A stretch of 64,000 nt of DNA from Megalonaias nervosa (GCA_016617855.1 JAECUM010001099.1:62001-126000); one strand, 5' to 3'. Positions 45,822-58,470 are shown, counted from the stretch's first letter. Notes: generated from the letters alone by a model not told the origin. Numbers and translations: made by a program.

Positions 45822-48360
45822 TGACTAAAACTGTTAAAACTATGTTAACCCACCCCCACACACACACACCTTAGTTATCAGTCATTGCAAAGCCCTTAGC
45901 TTGTAATGGCAGCACTTGCCTTGTTTTCCCAACCCTTCAACTGAGCCATGAATTTGATACTTGCACTGTGCAAGTAGTCTTATATTCACTGAAGTTGTTT
46001 GAACTTCTTGTGATCATGCTGCACAAGTGGTTCCTATTCATTTGCAGCCTATGATTTAATAAATTTCCCCAAATGTTTGATCACAGTGTCATTTACATAG
46101 CTTCAACTGTTCCATGGTTTCAGTTTATGTTTTGAACTTCCTCTGAATACCTGCAAAAAGAAACCCGGTCTGCTTCCCTAAGCCAGACTACTTTGCATAT
46201 AAAAAAAAACTGGCATACTTAAAAGAATCCAAAGTCAACTTCCAGGGTTGACTTGATATGTAAATAAAATAAACTTTGTATTTGATAGCCCAAGTCGAAA
46301 CACCCAGTTTAATCTGTCTACCAGGTGTGTTTATTTAACAGCCAAGCTTCTATTGTTTGCCACCTTATCATAATTGATACAAACAGCCATTGATGTCTGC
46401 TGGGTACAATGGCATACACAGCATTAATTGCCTTTAAGAATACTTTTGTAGCCCATTCTTAGCAAAAATAGTCATTTGCACTCACAGGGAATGTATTTAA
46501 TAATGATTTTTATTTATGAAATATTATTATATTGTTAAACCTGGATATAATACATTCTTGGTTTTTTTGCGCCATACACCATGTCATGCATGAATTGACG
46601 GTGGATTGAAGCAATCGTTATTTCTCTCTCTTCTTTTTGTTTTTCTGTTGGATCCAATTTTCAGTTTGATGACATGTTGAAACCCTTCAGGCCAACCAAA
46701 CTTGATTTGTTTATACATCTTCAAATCAAATGAAAAATATGTCAATGCTTTTCCTCAACATAAGCAATATACACTATGGTTGTGTATGCAACATCACTAG
46801 ACCATACAATTTTGGATAGTGGATATGTTTCTTTTGCACATATATTGCTTATGTTGAACAAAAAATAAACAATAAAACAGGTCAGTACAGAGCTGGTTTC
46901 TTTCAGTGTATTATCAAAAAAGCAATCCATTAACATACTTTATTGCAACATGCACCGACATAAAACGTTTTTAAAAAAAGCATACATTTCATATGTATTC
47001 TTCCCACAACATTGCGGACTAATATTTTTGAATGGATCTTACTCAGTATTAATATTCTATTTTTGATCTTTCCTTAGCAGTGGCAGTAATAATTTGAAAG
47101 GAAACTGAATGCATGGTTGGGTACAGGCACACTTTTAAAATCTTACCAAAAGTCATAATAATCATTACGTACAGTGACTATTAGTGACAAATAAGCATTT
47201 CTTAACTTTATTAGGCTTTGCATTTCTTCTTTGACTTCCTATTCGATTTTTAGCTTTCATTTGGAGAAATAAAATGCATGAATGTGATTAAATTATTAAT
47301 GGACAACAATCCTGACAGAAACTTTTTGAGAACATAGTCTCTCTAACAGACTCCGAATAAATGCAACGCGAGCTCACATTAATCATTAACTTCTTTCGTA
47401 AGTGAAAAAACTCTAAATGTAATTTAAAATAAGCAAAACTGACCATACCCAGCCACTGGCTGTAAAGACAATTCATACTGGAAAAGATAACCCCTTTAAT
47501 CATATCTACTTAACTTCATGTGAAAGCATCCCATGAGCGTACACACTGCTAGGAGCATTTAAGTTCCAGAAAGCTCTATCTTCTTTATGTTAATTAGCTG
47601 TGACCTGCACAGGCCAATTATGATCATTAAAAATAATGAAATTAAATAGTATATCAGTGACTGTTTACATTCACAAGAAACAAAAATGGACATTTCGCAA
47701 CCAAACAAAGGGCAGTTGTTGTGAAAGAAGAATTTATACTAAGTAATGAAAGGCATGACACAAGAAAATAACCTGTCATGGGGAAAAACAGCATGTCATG
47801 GAATCATTGTAAAATTACCTGTGGGGAAACACTAAGTGAAAGGACACACTGCCTAAAGCAACTGAAATAAGCAAAGCCCTTCTTTATACATTACAGTGTA
47901 GTGTTAATTAGTGGACACATTGATTAGCCTAAGCTTTGGGTACTGGTGTTTTGCAATTTAAGATCATATAAACTAGGTCAAGTACATAAACAACTTTGCT
48001 GGTTATGGAGACATGAAAAGGTTCATTTTGCAACTGAAGGGCACAATTATTGGTAAAATGACCTGATAGAAATGAAACAGTGTAACTTTTTGGGGGGGAA
48101 ACATGTGCAGGGTACATACAGATCAGGAGAACTGAAATTCAAAATTCAATGACTTTTCAATGAATATTCAGTTTTCAATGACTACTCATTGTATTATGTA
48201 TTTTACTTCGGTTAATAATTAAAATACAAGAAACAAATACAAAAACAAATAAATAAATCTAATGAAATATCAAAGGGAAATGATAATTATAAACAGTCAT
48301 TATAACTGGACCCAAATGTTAACCACTGCTCTTTAGCTTCTGTACTTACTCCTCCAGCAG
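45822..48360. other. Long intron 1 sequence, nothing firm
   Basis: Several short open frames (46936-46742, 47503-47288, 48117-47929 on minus) lack recognisable motifs. At 46753-46790 and 46835-46862 the words AACATAAGCAATAT and ATATTGCTTATGTT form an inverted pair, a small hairpin of about 110 bp. No gene is supported. Confidence 0.4.
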
Positions 48361-48880
48361 CAACTCCATTGCATTCAACTCAATGATGCTGCCGGATTTT
48401 GTAAAATGGAAAAGGGGGAGGCGATAAGGGGGGGGAGTAGAATAAAAACGTGAGGGAGGAGGAAATGGCCATTATTTACCTGTCTTTCTTCCAGTTCAAC
48501 AGTGTTAGAATCCTATTGAAATCAAAACCTTTAAACAATGTTGCCTCTAGTTTTTATAAGCATTAATCTGTTGATCTTATCGGAACTTAATCTGTTCCTC
48601 TGCTGAATAGGCATATACACAGCTAGATTAGCCAGCTGGAAAAAGTTTGGAAACTGTTCTTTATGGTTGTTATGTACAACTTTCCACAGCACACAAGGTA
48701 TTGTCTTTTGGATACTTCTGCCCCAAAGAAAGATTTTGGGCTAACATAAGCTCTGCTAAAGTTTCACTTTCTTGAATCAGTGCTTTTCTGACAATTATGC
48801 CAGATTTACTATCTATTCCATAATGCTGTATAAATATTTTAAGTCCATCAATGCCATATTCTACTTGTTCTGACAAAGAT
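48361..48880 (-). pseudogene. hAT-like remnant, copy B segment 3 (C-terminal region)
   Basis: The frame 48876-48670 reads EQVEYGIDGLKIFIQHYGID then SKSGIIVRKALIQESETLAE, matching copy A at 16110-16230. Downstream the minus strand holds DKINRLMLIK-like and KGFDF phrases before a shared noncoding stretch (GGCCATTTCCTCCTCC) that also follows copy A. Recalled similarity is to the C-terminal dimerisation region of hAT transposases. Frameshifts separate the pieces. Confidence 0.5.
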
Positions 48881-49679
48881 ATTTTCGATGAAATAAATAT
48901 GCTTTTCCTAATTACATTTTTACATTATTTAGTAAATTTATCTGAACCCATGTAGCTATGCTCAAGGTATTTCAAAATATGCATTTTTAAGGAGAAATAT
49001 TAACCTTTTTGGATGTACAAGGATCTCATTATTACATATTTATGGGGTTTCTTTTCACATATAAACACTAAGATCTTACACTAGGAGCTGATTAAAAATT
49101 AACATCTCAAAGAGCATGTAGTCAAAATTTATGGAATCAACAGTTTCCTCATCAGCAAAACGGAATTTGCAAACATGTCAAATATGCAAGCACATTTTAC
49201 AGTACCTTAAAGTAAACAAATTTATGATATTCCTACATTTCTTCAAGTGAATTAAATCTTATCTAGGATAATTTGACAGTAAATCATCCCCAACTGTACA
49301 TTAGGATGCATGTTGCATTGATTTACTCTGAAATAAAAACATAATTCAGGTGAATCAAAGAATATAAAAGTGTGTTACTATTGTTTCAATTGTATGCATT
49401 CTTGTACCTGAAATTTGAGTAGTTAATTAAAATTTGAGACAATACTTAACAACATTCCTCATGAAATACCAAGGGGTTAATCTGTATTTATAAGTCCACA
49501 GGTTGGCACTAACAATTGCCAAATGAACAGTCTAGAACTTTATACCTTTTAAAATTACATATCTAGTTTTTGAAAAGTTACGAATTTCTTATATGGTCTG
49601 TTGGTTTTGGTAAAATAGTTGACATACATTTGTAGTGAAACTTATTTTCAAGCCTTCAAAAATGTAGTTTCTTGGAGAA
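48881..49679. other. Unassigned intron sequence
   Basis: AT-rich DNA with no recognised feature, adjoining the DIRS element. Confidence 0.4.
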
Positions 49680-49719
49680 TAAAACTAATTTTAATTATGC
49701 AATACTTACCAATAGCTAT

Positions 49720-49882
49720 TGTTTAGCATTCTTTTTTGTGCTGAAAAAAACACTGCCCATTTGATGTGCATACATCCTCCTTTAAAGTGAAGAATTGTCA
49801 GTATGATGCAATTCCTCATGCAACTCGCCTTGTCCTTGGTATGTTATGTGCAAAACAAGCACAGATAGTTCATCTTTTGCAT
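49720..49882. repeat. DIRS inverted terminal repeat (3' side of element)
   Basis: Contains CATTTGATGTGCATACATCC and CAACTCGCCTTGTCC-TTGG-TATGTT, all repeated in inverse at 55922-56090. Small indels distinguish the two. Confidence 0.9.
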
Positions 49883-49933
49883 AGATGACTATTACATCAG
49901 GACATCAGAGAAAGGTTGGAGGAGTGCATTTGA

Positions 49934-50042
49934 CAATAGCTATGGGTAAGTATTGCATAATTAAAATTAGTTTTACCCTCCCCCCAAAAACCTACACTTT
50001 AATAGCAGCGAAAGATTACCCATAGCCATTCGTTTAGCTGAA
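49934..50042. repeat. DIRS internal complementary region
   Basis: The first part (49934-49974, CAATAGCTATGGGTAAGTAT then TGCATAATTAAAATTAG) is the complement of 49680-49721. The second part (from AATAGCAGCGAAAG to TTCGTTTAGCTGAA) corresponds to the complement of the right extremity around 56083-56120 (shared AATAGCAGC and GTTTAGCT). Confidence 0.75.
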
Positions 50043-50199
50043 TTTGTCAGTAAGGAGGGTTGGCTGATGCTCCGTTAAACTGATAAAAAACCCCAGAGAA
50101 AATGGAAAGTACTCACCATTGGTGAAGAGGTCCATTTTATGGAATGTTTGTATTTCTCAGGGACACATGTTGTGCTGTAACGATGGGAATATGCCTGCA

Positions 50200-51200
50200 C
50201 TTTTTTATGATAATGATTGGAGGTAAAAGAAGGAGAAGGTAGCATGGCAATGCCAAAATGCTGCCTTCATGATGTCCTCCAAGGAAGAGTGATTAAGGTA
50301 GGCTCAGGAGGTACAGACAGAGAACCTCGTGAGCTAAAGGAAAGTTCTCGCTCAGTAAGAGACTGGTACAGTCATTTGATTGTGGTGAAAATCCATCACA
50401 AAATAGCGGCAGCTGCAATGTCTTTGGAATCCTTGAGAGGAAGGAAAAGGCATTTCCTACCCTTTCTTTTTCGCTTCAATGCCTTACAATAGAAACAGAG
50501 TGCCTTCATGGGATATAAAAGTCTATCTGTATCATCCACAGCACAGATTCGACTGAGACTGTGAATTTCTATTCGTAGTGGAGCTTTGGAAGGTAACTGA
50601 TATTTGGCTAAAAATCCTGGTTGACAAAGGAGGGAAACCAAATAATAAGTCCCACTAAACCGGAGACAGCCAGTAACAACTGGTCAGGCATGAATCTCAC
50701 TTCATCGTCACACTGAGGCGAGGGCATGTAAAAAGTCTTTAGAGTGAGGTCATGAAAAGAAACCTCACTCAAAGGTTCATAGGGGGTTCTGGTTAAAGAC
50801 CATAAAACACTAGAAAGATTCTATCTAGGCACAAGAGAGCGCAAGACAGGTCCCCTACAGCTCAAAATACTTAATAAGATCGGTAAGGTGCAAATCCGAA
50901 CCAACTACCGTGCCTTGAGAGAATTTAAGTGTGTTTGAAATGGCAGCTCTATAGCCTTTGATAATGGATACAGAGCATTTTTTGTTCTCATAGAAAAACA
51001 AAAGGAAATCAGCAACAGAATATATCGAGGGGCAGCAAGGATCAACACCATTCCTACTGCACCAATCACAGAAGTTTCTCCAACTAGAATCTTAGAACTT
51101 GTAAGAAGCTCTCCTGGGCTGAATGATACAAATGAATGATGGGCCAAGCATGCAGGTGGAGAATTTGTGGCTGTTGTGTAGGAGGGATCCCTGTTGTTGC
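50200..51200 (-). pseudogene. DIRS tyrosine recombinase
   Basis: This recombinase replaces the integrase and inserts the circular DNA without target duplication. Visible blocks are RGPVLRSLVPR (near 50860), PYEPLSEVSFHDLTLKTFYM (about 50785-50726), CQPGFLAKYQLPSKAPLRIE (about 50630-50570), DRLLYPMKALCFYCKALKRK (about 50535-50476) and RKCLFLPLKDSKDIAAAAI (about 50455-50400). Further blocks resembling the HEVR segment appear near 50320. Several stops and frameshifts interrupt the frame. I cannot point to the catalytic Tyr with confidence. Confidence 0.75.
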
Positions 51201-51215
51201 GACAGAAGATCCCTC

Positions 51216-51969
51216 CTAAGAGGAAGAGACCTGGGTTGAGCGATCAACAGGTCTAGAAGATCGTTGAACTATGAGTGCTGAAGCCACATCGAGGCTATGA
51301 GAATGATTTGAGCAGTGGAAATTCTGACTTTTTGCAGAAGCAGAACTTGAGGAATCATTTGGAAGGGTGGAAAGGCGTAAGTGAACAGCCAATCCCACTG
51401 AAGACTGAATGCATCCACTGTCCATGCTCCTTGATCTGGGACAGAAGAAACATAAAATGGATGTCTGTTGTCGAGCCTGGTTGCAAATAGCTCCACTAGA
51501 GGCCATCCTAACAGCAAGAAACGGGACTCTGTAACAGAATGGTGACGAGTCCATTCTGTGAAGATGGCTGTGACAGTTCTGGAAAGACTGTCCGCCAAAA
51601 CGTTCTACTTCTCAAACTCTGAGTGTTATGTTCTCCAAGGTGGACCAGCGCAACTTCCACACAAAGAGATGGGGCATGTGTGCCTCCTTGATGCCAAATA
51701 TAAGCTACGACAGATGTGTTGTCAGCGGTGACCATGACACATCGACCCCTTACTCTGTCGATGCACACTTGCAATGCTAAGTATACAGCATTCATTTCTA
51801 GGTTGATTATGTGGAGGGATGATTCGGACAGGGTCCAAAGTCCCTGTAGAATTATGCCCCCAGATTCTAAATGAGCACTCCAACCTGAATCTGGCATGTT
51901 GGTGAACAGGTAGGAGTGGGGTTCAGGTACATGCACGGGGACTCCAATCACGAATCTGTCCCGATTCAT
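51216..51969 (-). pseudogene. DIRS RNase H and post-RNase H domain
   Basis: The frame 51969-51508 shows FTNMPDSGWSAHLESGGIIL, HIINLEMNAVYLALQ and VMVTADNTSVVAYIWHQGGT, the RNase H blocks with the Glu and third Asp present (the first Asp appears replaced by Asn or Met context). The overlapping frame 51598-51269 starts MADSLSRTVTAIFTEWTRH and continues with LVELFATRLDNRHPFYVS, PDQGAWTVDAFSLQWDWLF and TYAFPPFQMIPQVL. That C-terminal extension is a DIRS signature. One frameshift joins the two. Confidence 0.85.
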
Positions 51970-52249
51970 CCACTACTGTAAATGGTGATAAAATGCTGGT
52001 CCTAGAAAGATCAGTGTTGATAGAGAATCTTTGTGAGGTTTCCATCTTGCAAAGAGGAGGAAATGAAGAGGTCAGATATGAAGACGTCATAATAGAATCA
52101 AGTCGGCAGCAGCGTTCAAGGTTCGCAGAAGGGAGAGTTACAGTCGAGCAGACAAAGAAGATTTTGCTCGTAGCATTTCTAACAGAGCCAGGATTCAATC
52201 TATCCAATCCAGAGGAAATGTAAGTACTGGTTTGTGAGGAAAATCATCC

Positions 52250-52885
52250 CCATGTAAACAAAGTCTTGCAATGGAGTTAGTTTCTCAAGGTTGAACAAAA
52301 GGCCAAATTGAGCTACCACGGACCAATAGTGGTACAGATCCTGATGAAGGGACTGGATTTGAACATTGTGGATCAGTCAGTTATCAAAATACTGGAGAAT
52401 TGGTATTCTCAGTAACTGGAGGTATCCAACAACTATTCCCATATCTCTTGTGAAAACTCTGGGTGCAGAAGAAATTCCAAACAGTAGGACCTGGAATTGA
52501 AAAACCAGAGATATCTGCAGTGAGGAGGAAATATGTGGATGTGTAGATAGGCATGGTGAAGGTTGATGGAAACTGCCCAATTGGATGTTCGAAGCACATT
52601 TCAGATTGAGGAGGTGGTCTCCATCTTGAAAGGTTATTCCAGAAAAAAAAAAAAAGGTTTAAAGGGGTGAGGTTGATTATAATGTGAAACTTTCCACTTT
52701 TTCTTGATAATCAGAAAGATATGGGAATAAAAGGTGGAGATTAATCGGTCAGGACCCTCTGAACTGCCCCTTTCTGTAAAAGGATGTGCACTTCCTCCCT
52801 CAATTTCACCAGATTGGATTGGTGAAGAAAGATGGGGTTCTTGATACAGAAGGTCGATTCTGAAACTGTAGTTGGTACCCCTCAT
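52250..52885 (-). pseudogene. DIRS reverse transcriptase
   Basis: Frames on the minus strand carry HPFTERGSSEGPDRLIST (the segment leading into the core), then QFQVLLFGISSAPRVFTRDM and GIVVGYLQLLRIPILQYFDN (52500-52377), where LQYFDN stands at the LxDD active site with the second Asp changed. The ISSAPRVFTR phrase is typical of DIRS enzymes. Reading requires at least two frame changes. An A-run at 52642-52654 lies in one of the damaged spots. Confidence 0.75.
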
Positions 52886-53032
52886 TTACCTTTGAAAGGA
52901 CCAAACTATAGTCCGTGATGCTTGATCAGGCCTTGGAAAAGAAGCCTAGGGGAGCTTCGACGGGATTGCCTGGGAGAGGGATGTGCAGCAGTAGAGGGCT
53001 CAAGTCCCTAAGGCAGTCTCCTACCCCTTCCT

Positions 53033-55304
53033 TTAGGAAAAGAAGGGGGCTGTGAAAAATGTCCCTTCCTTTCCAGGTTCATTGGGCACATCTGTTTTTC
53101 GGTTTCTGAGAGTCAGACGGATGAGAAAGAGGTTCATTTTGAGGTTGCATATTGGATGAGGTTGTGTCTGCTTAAAGAACTGGGCAGAAGGCCCTTGAAG
53201 GTGATTCACATCGACACACTTCCTGGCCGATCGCGATGGGTCAGGAGTGGATGTGAAGGCTCTATGTTGATAATCCAACAAGTCTTGAGACGCCATGGAA
53301 GAAATGAGCCCTCCAAACAGACTCTTGGCTTCAAGCAGAATTCTGCTCTGCCCTTAGGATGTCTTTACTGTGATCAAGGTGGCGTTCTACAGTTTCGTAT
53401 TTTGCATAGGGTTAGAATTTTTAAGAAAAAGAATTTCCCCAGGTTTCCTCACTGGTTATACTGGGTATTTAGTTATTGTTCAAAGAACCTTTAAATCCCT
53501 TTATTTTAGTGTATGATTGATAGGTGTAATATTGGTGACAGATTATACAGCTTGGCTTTACTCCAGATGTGCACCTTTCAAAAAAGTGTTAGCTCCACTT
53601 GGTCATTTTCACTTCCTGAACTTCAGAGGTAAATTGTTAAAAAAAGAGCCAATAACTTTTTTTTCACATTTTATATATTTGGTAATTTATTCATTGCACT
53701 TTCAGAAGCTGGTATTGTCTAGTCTGGCAAAACTCATTTTCCCTATTTTAATAGCTGCTAAGGATAGTGTACTTTTGATAATTTCAGACTAATTTTTGGA
53801 GCACAAGGGAGCAGTCATCAAAGTTAGCAGTGTGCTAGGATCATTTACAATTTCCAAAAGTACAATATCCAAAGAAATGTCAGCCAAATTACATCAAAGT
53901 AGCATAGAGGTATGCGAACATTCTCTCCACTGTACATGTTTTAAATGCAAACAACTTCACCTTACATACGTCACTCTCTCAAAAGTACATAATAACTGGT
54001 GAGCGCTCCCTAAGTAGTACCTTTGGGGAGTCCAATGCAATGTTCTTGTAAATGTGAAGAAGTTCCACTGAAAGTCGAAGAAGCATAAAGTGCATGCCGA
54101 GGTGTCTTGGCCACAGCTTCCAGCAGACGCTGAAGGATGGCTGGGTTCAAGGAAGCTTCTCTCAGCATACATAGAAGCAGCTGAGAAGAGGCTGGCAAGC
54201 TATGATGACAAACAGTTGGACATTCTGTTCTATAGCTTCAATGTCCTTTACGGAAAGGCGTGCCTAGGGGGCTCCACTTTAAATACCCACCTTGGCCGCA
54301 CCAGTACAAGTTGGGGTGGTTTCGTGGGCCACTTTGGGGAATGTACCCAATAGCTGGCAAAAGAAACCAAGGGTTGCAACACCGAGGAGGGAACAGCCCA
54401 CCCTTGACGTCAATTAGTATTTTGGCCTGTTGAAAACCTCTCAGTAATTTTCTCAGTCTCAGAATAAGGAATGAGGATGAGATTGAGGTTGAGTCCCCAA
54501 GATCTTTTCCAGACTGAAAATGATCTTTTTGGACTGTGTGGCAGGTTTTGGGCACAATTCAGAGGGTAATAGGTGAGTAACTTTATTTACTGCTTTGTCA
54601 AAGACCATACATCCTCTTCCACATCTAACAGAGATGAAGGAGCAGGCATCACTTGTGCTTCCTCAATACCAATCCGATCCCCTAGCCTAGTCTGAGCCCA
54701 CTGGTTAGACTCCCGATGTTCATAATGAGGTGGTAGAAGATGGAGAGGGGAGAACTCAGTCTGAACCCTATCCCTATACCATGAGACCTTAGTGTGATGA
54801 TGATCCCTCCCAATGGGAGATTGCAACACACTACCTCTGACAGGGTAGTGGTACATGCTATGCTTTTGGTTTTGGTGCATCTCCTCCTCAATGGGAACAA
54901 GCAACTTGCCACAAGATGAGTGGTACATTTCCTCCACACTGGGAGGCAGAGACACACTAAGAGGTGAGCATCACCTCTTTTGGAGGCAGTGACACGCTGC
55001 TACATGGTTGCTCTATCTTCTTAACAATGGGATGTAGCAATGTACTGTGAGGGGTATTCTGGTCAGAAGACACTTTATTTTCAGTAACAGAGAAGCCGTA
55101 AAATTCCGATGAAGATGGAGAATGAAGTTTCTTCTTTTTCTGATAATTGCGGCTGGAGTCTGCAAGATTCCAGCTTTTTGCAGACCATGATTTACAAAAT
55201 GTACAATGATTTTTTCCTGTACATTCGGAACATTTCATACAGCCTAAGTGAGTGTTCCAAGAAGACTTCTTGCGGCCAGATTTTCCCACAGCCTGTGTTG
55301 ACAT
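53033..55304 (-). pseudogene. DIRS gag-like region
   Basis: The frame 55304-54957 starts MSTQAVGKSGRKKSSW and has a Cys cluster, GCMKCSECTGKNHCTFCKSW, near residues 22-41, typical of the N terminus of DIRS gag. Frames 54957-54682 and 54955-54587 continue with acidic and Pro/Gln-rich sequence. A further frame at 53296-53033 adjoins reverse transcriptase. The stretch 53400-54000 shows no DIRS similarity and may be a later insertion. Frames are broken several times. Confidence 0.6.
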
Positions 55305-55921
55305 TATTCCTTAATATTGTAAATGAATTAAAATATTTATAATGTCATATATAACACACCTTGTTTCTTGTACTGCATACAGATTACACCCTTATGATCT
55401 CTACAGACACAGTAAACAGTTGCAAAAATTTACCAGTCTTTATTTCCATATAAGAGAGTTCTCCGTGTTTTATACAACTTTTATCAAAAAAGGAAATATA
55501 CATACATACAATAACAATGTGAAAAAGAAAATTCAATGTGTTGAATCAAACATCTGGTTTAGATACCATATATGACGTGGTTCCTGCAATGTAAATCTTG
55601 AGTGAAGAACACACAGCATCTAGTGAGCAAGCTGTCATTATAAATGACTTACTGATACCTAGATATAAAATCATTTTGATAATAAGTGTATCTGACCCCT
55701 GTGATTGCACATGACGTAACCCCAAGTCCCCGAAGAAACTAAAACCAGAGGGAAAAGGTTACGACATAGAGATTTGAAAAAAAAATACAAATGGATAATG
55801 TAACACCATTAGAAATTAATTATTGTACAGGCCAGGCCAGGCCAGGCCACAACAGTGGTTAAAAACACTGCTACAGGCAAATTTTCTCTGTTGCTTGGTA
55901 CATGTTCGATCACATCAACAT

Positions 55922-56090
55922 CCTTGAAAAAGATAAACTATCCATGCTTGTTTTGCACATAACATACCAAAGACAAGGCGAGTTGCACAAGGAATTGTTA
56001 TACTGAAAATTCTTCACTCTAAAGGAGGATGTATGCACATCAAATGGTTGGTGCATTTTTTTTCAGAACAAAACAGAAAGCTAAACAACA
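55922..56090. repeat. DIRS inverted terminal repeat (5' side of element)
   Basis: Inverse copy of 49720-49882, containing TTGTTTTGCACATAACATAC and GGAGGATGTATGCACATCAA. A short CAGGC tandem (55827-55848) lies about 75 bp inside it. Confidence 0.9.
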
Positions 56091-56199
56091 CCTAAGTGTA
56101 CGTTATTGCTGCTATTAAATGAAGTCACTAACTGTATGTACCACTTCAGTCATATTGCAATGCATCTTATGGTTCTGAAAACTCAATTTCTGATAAGGA

Positions 56200-56292
56200 G
56201 CATCAGCTAGAATTCTCACTTTTAACACTTTTCCAGCTCCAATAGTCTTATATACTTCATAGCTCATCTTCGTTAGCAAAGGTTCCGATAAT
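56200..56292 (-). mobile_element. hAT-like remnant, copy B segment 2
   Basis: The minus strand reads SEPLLTKMSYEVYKTIGAGK then VLKVRILADAPYQKLSFQ, matching the EEYQISGAGKVL part of copy A at about 15740-15800 at the nucleotide level. It lies just outside the DIRS element. Confidence 0.5.
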
Positions 56293-57163
56293 TGTATCTA
56301 CACCTTGGCAGACTGAACAGATATATTGGTGCTTTGTCCTAGCGACATCTACTGGAGTTTATTAGTTGCCTCCCTTAGTATGTAATGCCAACTAACCAAT
56401 AGCATGAAGCATTGTACATTGGCCAAAAAAGGTTGGGGCAACTGACCTAAAAAGAATACTCTAAGTTTAACATCGAAAGTATGACTATGTACCAGAGGGA
56501 AGCCATTACAGCTGTATTCGAGTGAAAGGTATTTGTGCAAACATGAACCGGTACTGGAAAATTGCTTATTTATCAGTCCATTCAAGTTATGTGCTCCCTT
56601 GTCTTGGTCACACAGCAATAGTGTGCAAATTTGAACAACTTAATTTTGATTGGATGCGACGAAATTCACAGACCCGAAGCAAAAATGTCTGCTTGTTACG
56701 CCAAGGTGTAGATAGGGTTATCAGAACCTTGGCTAGTGAAGATGTTCATAGTTTTAAAAATAAAATGCCATCAACACCATCATCAGCCAGTATTTGCCAA
56801 ACAAAATCATCATCTATAGTAAAAGTCACAGGTGGTAATGAATGTGCATTTACTCATTTTAAATTAAATATAAACTGTTGTTTTAAACTTTAATCATAAT
56901 TTTGTTCAACCAAAGTCTATTCAATCCTGATTATTATATGATCTGCACCATAACTGTCATCAAGAAACTTCCAGATAAAAATTATCTATCACTATGGACT
57001 TTTACAATCGTGGCCAGGTACTAAACTGGGTAGAGAAAAGAGCACATCAAGTCAAATCATCACAATGTTGGGTAGTATGAATTTGTTTATCAACATGCGT
57101 AGCTTTCATTGTGACATCACACCATGTGACAGCCAATCCAGGTTGTACTGGATCACACCCTGG
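56293..57163. other. Unassigned sequence with a 123-codon open frame
   Basis: The plus-strand frame 56522-56893 has no recognised domain. By position between two hAT-like segments, it may be the antisense of decayed transposon sequence. Confidence 0.3.
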
Positions 57164-58086
57164 TGTTATGTATATTTAATTGTTTGTTTTTTAGTTTTAA
57201 ATTTTTTTATTTCATTACATGCTATTGTAATGTAACACTGTATGCTGGACTTGGCCTTGTCCAAAATTGAGTTCATTTCTGCTTGACCTAATTGACTTTT
57301 TTAAACAAAATTTTTATGTCAGCAACTAATACATAGCTAAATTATTCTCGATGTGTATGAGTTTAATATCAGGATTATTATTCAGGTAAACAAGAAGGAG
57401 TAAATATGTTTATTTGGGTCAGGTTTTTGGAATTTCCTATGTGAATTTTACAGGTTATTGTGTTGTAAGTAAACAAGGCTCATTTGATCAATCTAGAAGG
57501 TTATTTTCCATTAGGTAATTTTTTTTTTAGAAAATGCTAAATGTGACCTGAGGTCAAGTAGAGAACTATATAGTCTTGTGAGTGTGAGGACTTGGTCATT
57601 CATGCTTTAACATCTAGCACTTTAAAGCTGTATTATGTTGTGACAGTTTGGGCTGAATTTTATTTTCTTCAAATTTTACTGAATTCAAGTGATTATCTTC
57701 TCTGGAAATACAAAAGTGCTCTGATGAAATTCTTGGATAAAGACATTCACTGGAATTTATCATATATTCAAACCTGGAATTATATTACTGTGATTCAACA
57801 AAAGACTGTTGACACATCACCACTCCATAAGCTATAACAGACACGTCATTGCCTTCAGTTTTGGATCTCTTTGGGACTTGCACTAAGTTTTATTCAGGAT
57901 TTTATATTATTAGGACTTGCATCTGTAATTCTTGGATTATTTTTGGATTTAATTTGCAATACCGTTAAGTTCTTTTTTCTCAGTTTTACTTTGTATTCTA
58001 GGAAAATGAATTATTTCTTAAATTTTACAAAGCTTGTTGTCTTTCACTCTTTTCTGTTACTTATTTAAGAGCATAGACTCATAACA
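57164..58086 (+). mobile_element. Solo LTR, related family
   Basis: A 923-bp sequence starting TGTTATGTATATTTAATTG and ending GACTCATAACA, collinear with the solo LTR at 18727-19465. Flanking tetranucleotides are CTGG and TTGG, a 4-bp duplication with one mismatch. It interrupts the minus-strand hAT-like copy. Confidence 0.8.
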
Positions 58087-58337
58087 TTGGGTTGATCTTG
58101 TCTAAAAATGTCCAGATACTTTACCACTGATTTTGCCATTTGTACTTCTCGGAACATTTAAATCATGATCATCCAAAGGAATATGGATGTATGAGGATCC
58201 AAAATATCGGGAATAATTGCCATTTAAAGGTGTGTAAAATCAAGTTCTAAAAAATTACACCCATTACTGAAATAATCAGTGCTGAAAACCTACATGACCT
58301 GTACGACTTTTACTATAAAAATGAACTGTGCTGGAAT

Positions 58338-58470
58338 TCAGCCATTTTGGGTTTTCTAGGTAGCCTTTATTTTAAACACACATATGTAAAGCTTCCTTGA
58401 TGCATGGTTCAAACTATCACAGAATGCTTCATCCAGGACCCAATGTGCCAATTAAACTAAGTGAAGTGAA
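58338..58470 (-). mobile_element. hAT-like remnant, copy B segment 1
   Basis: In reverse orientation this matches 15545-15655 of copy A, sharing AATTGGCACATTG-like and GGCTACCTAGAAAACCCAAA stretches. Stops occur in all frames. Confidence 0.5.

Larger units (their letters stand above)
49680..56125 (-). mobile_element. DIRS-type retrotransposon with inverted terminal repeats and ICR
   Basis: The minus strand holds gag (55304-53033), reverse transcriptase (52885-52250), RNase H with DIRS tail (51969-51216) and tyrosine recombinase (51200-50200). The ends are inverted repeats: 49720-49882 matches the complement of 55922-56090. An internal complementary region sits just inside the 3' end. It contains the complement of the left extremity (49934-49974 against 49680-49721) next to the complement of the right extremity (49998-50042 against about 56083-56120). 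This is the architecture of DIRS-1, thought to serve a circular intermediate. Frames are broken, so the copy is inactive. Confidence 0.85.

Noticed and set aside
54090..54353. Plus-strand open frames inside 50200-55304
   Set aside because: They are antisense shadows of the DIRS gag, RT and recombinase relics.
56522..56893. 123-codon plus-strand frame as a gene
   Set aside because: No recognised domain, no splice context, and it lies opposite decayed transposon sequence.
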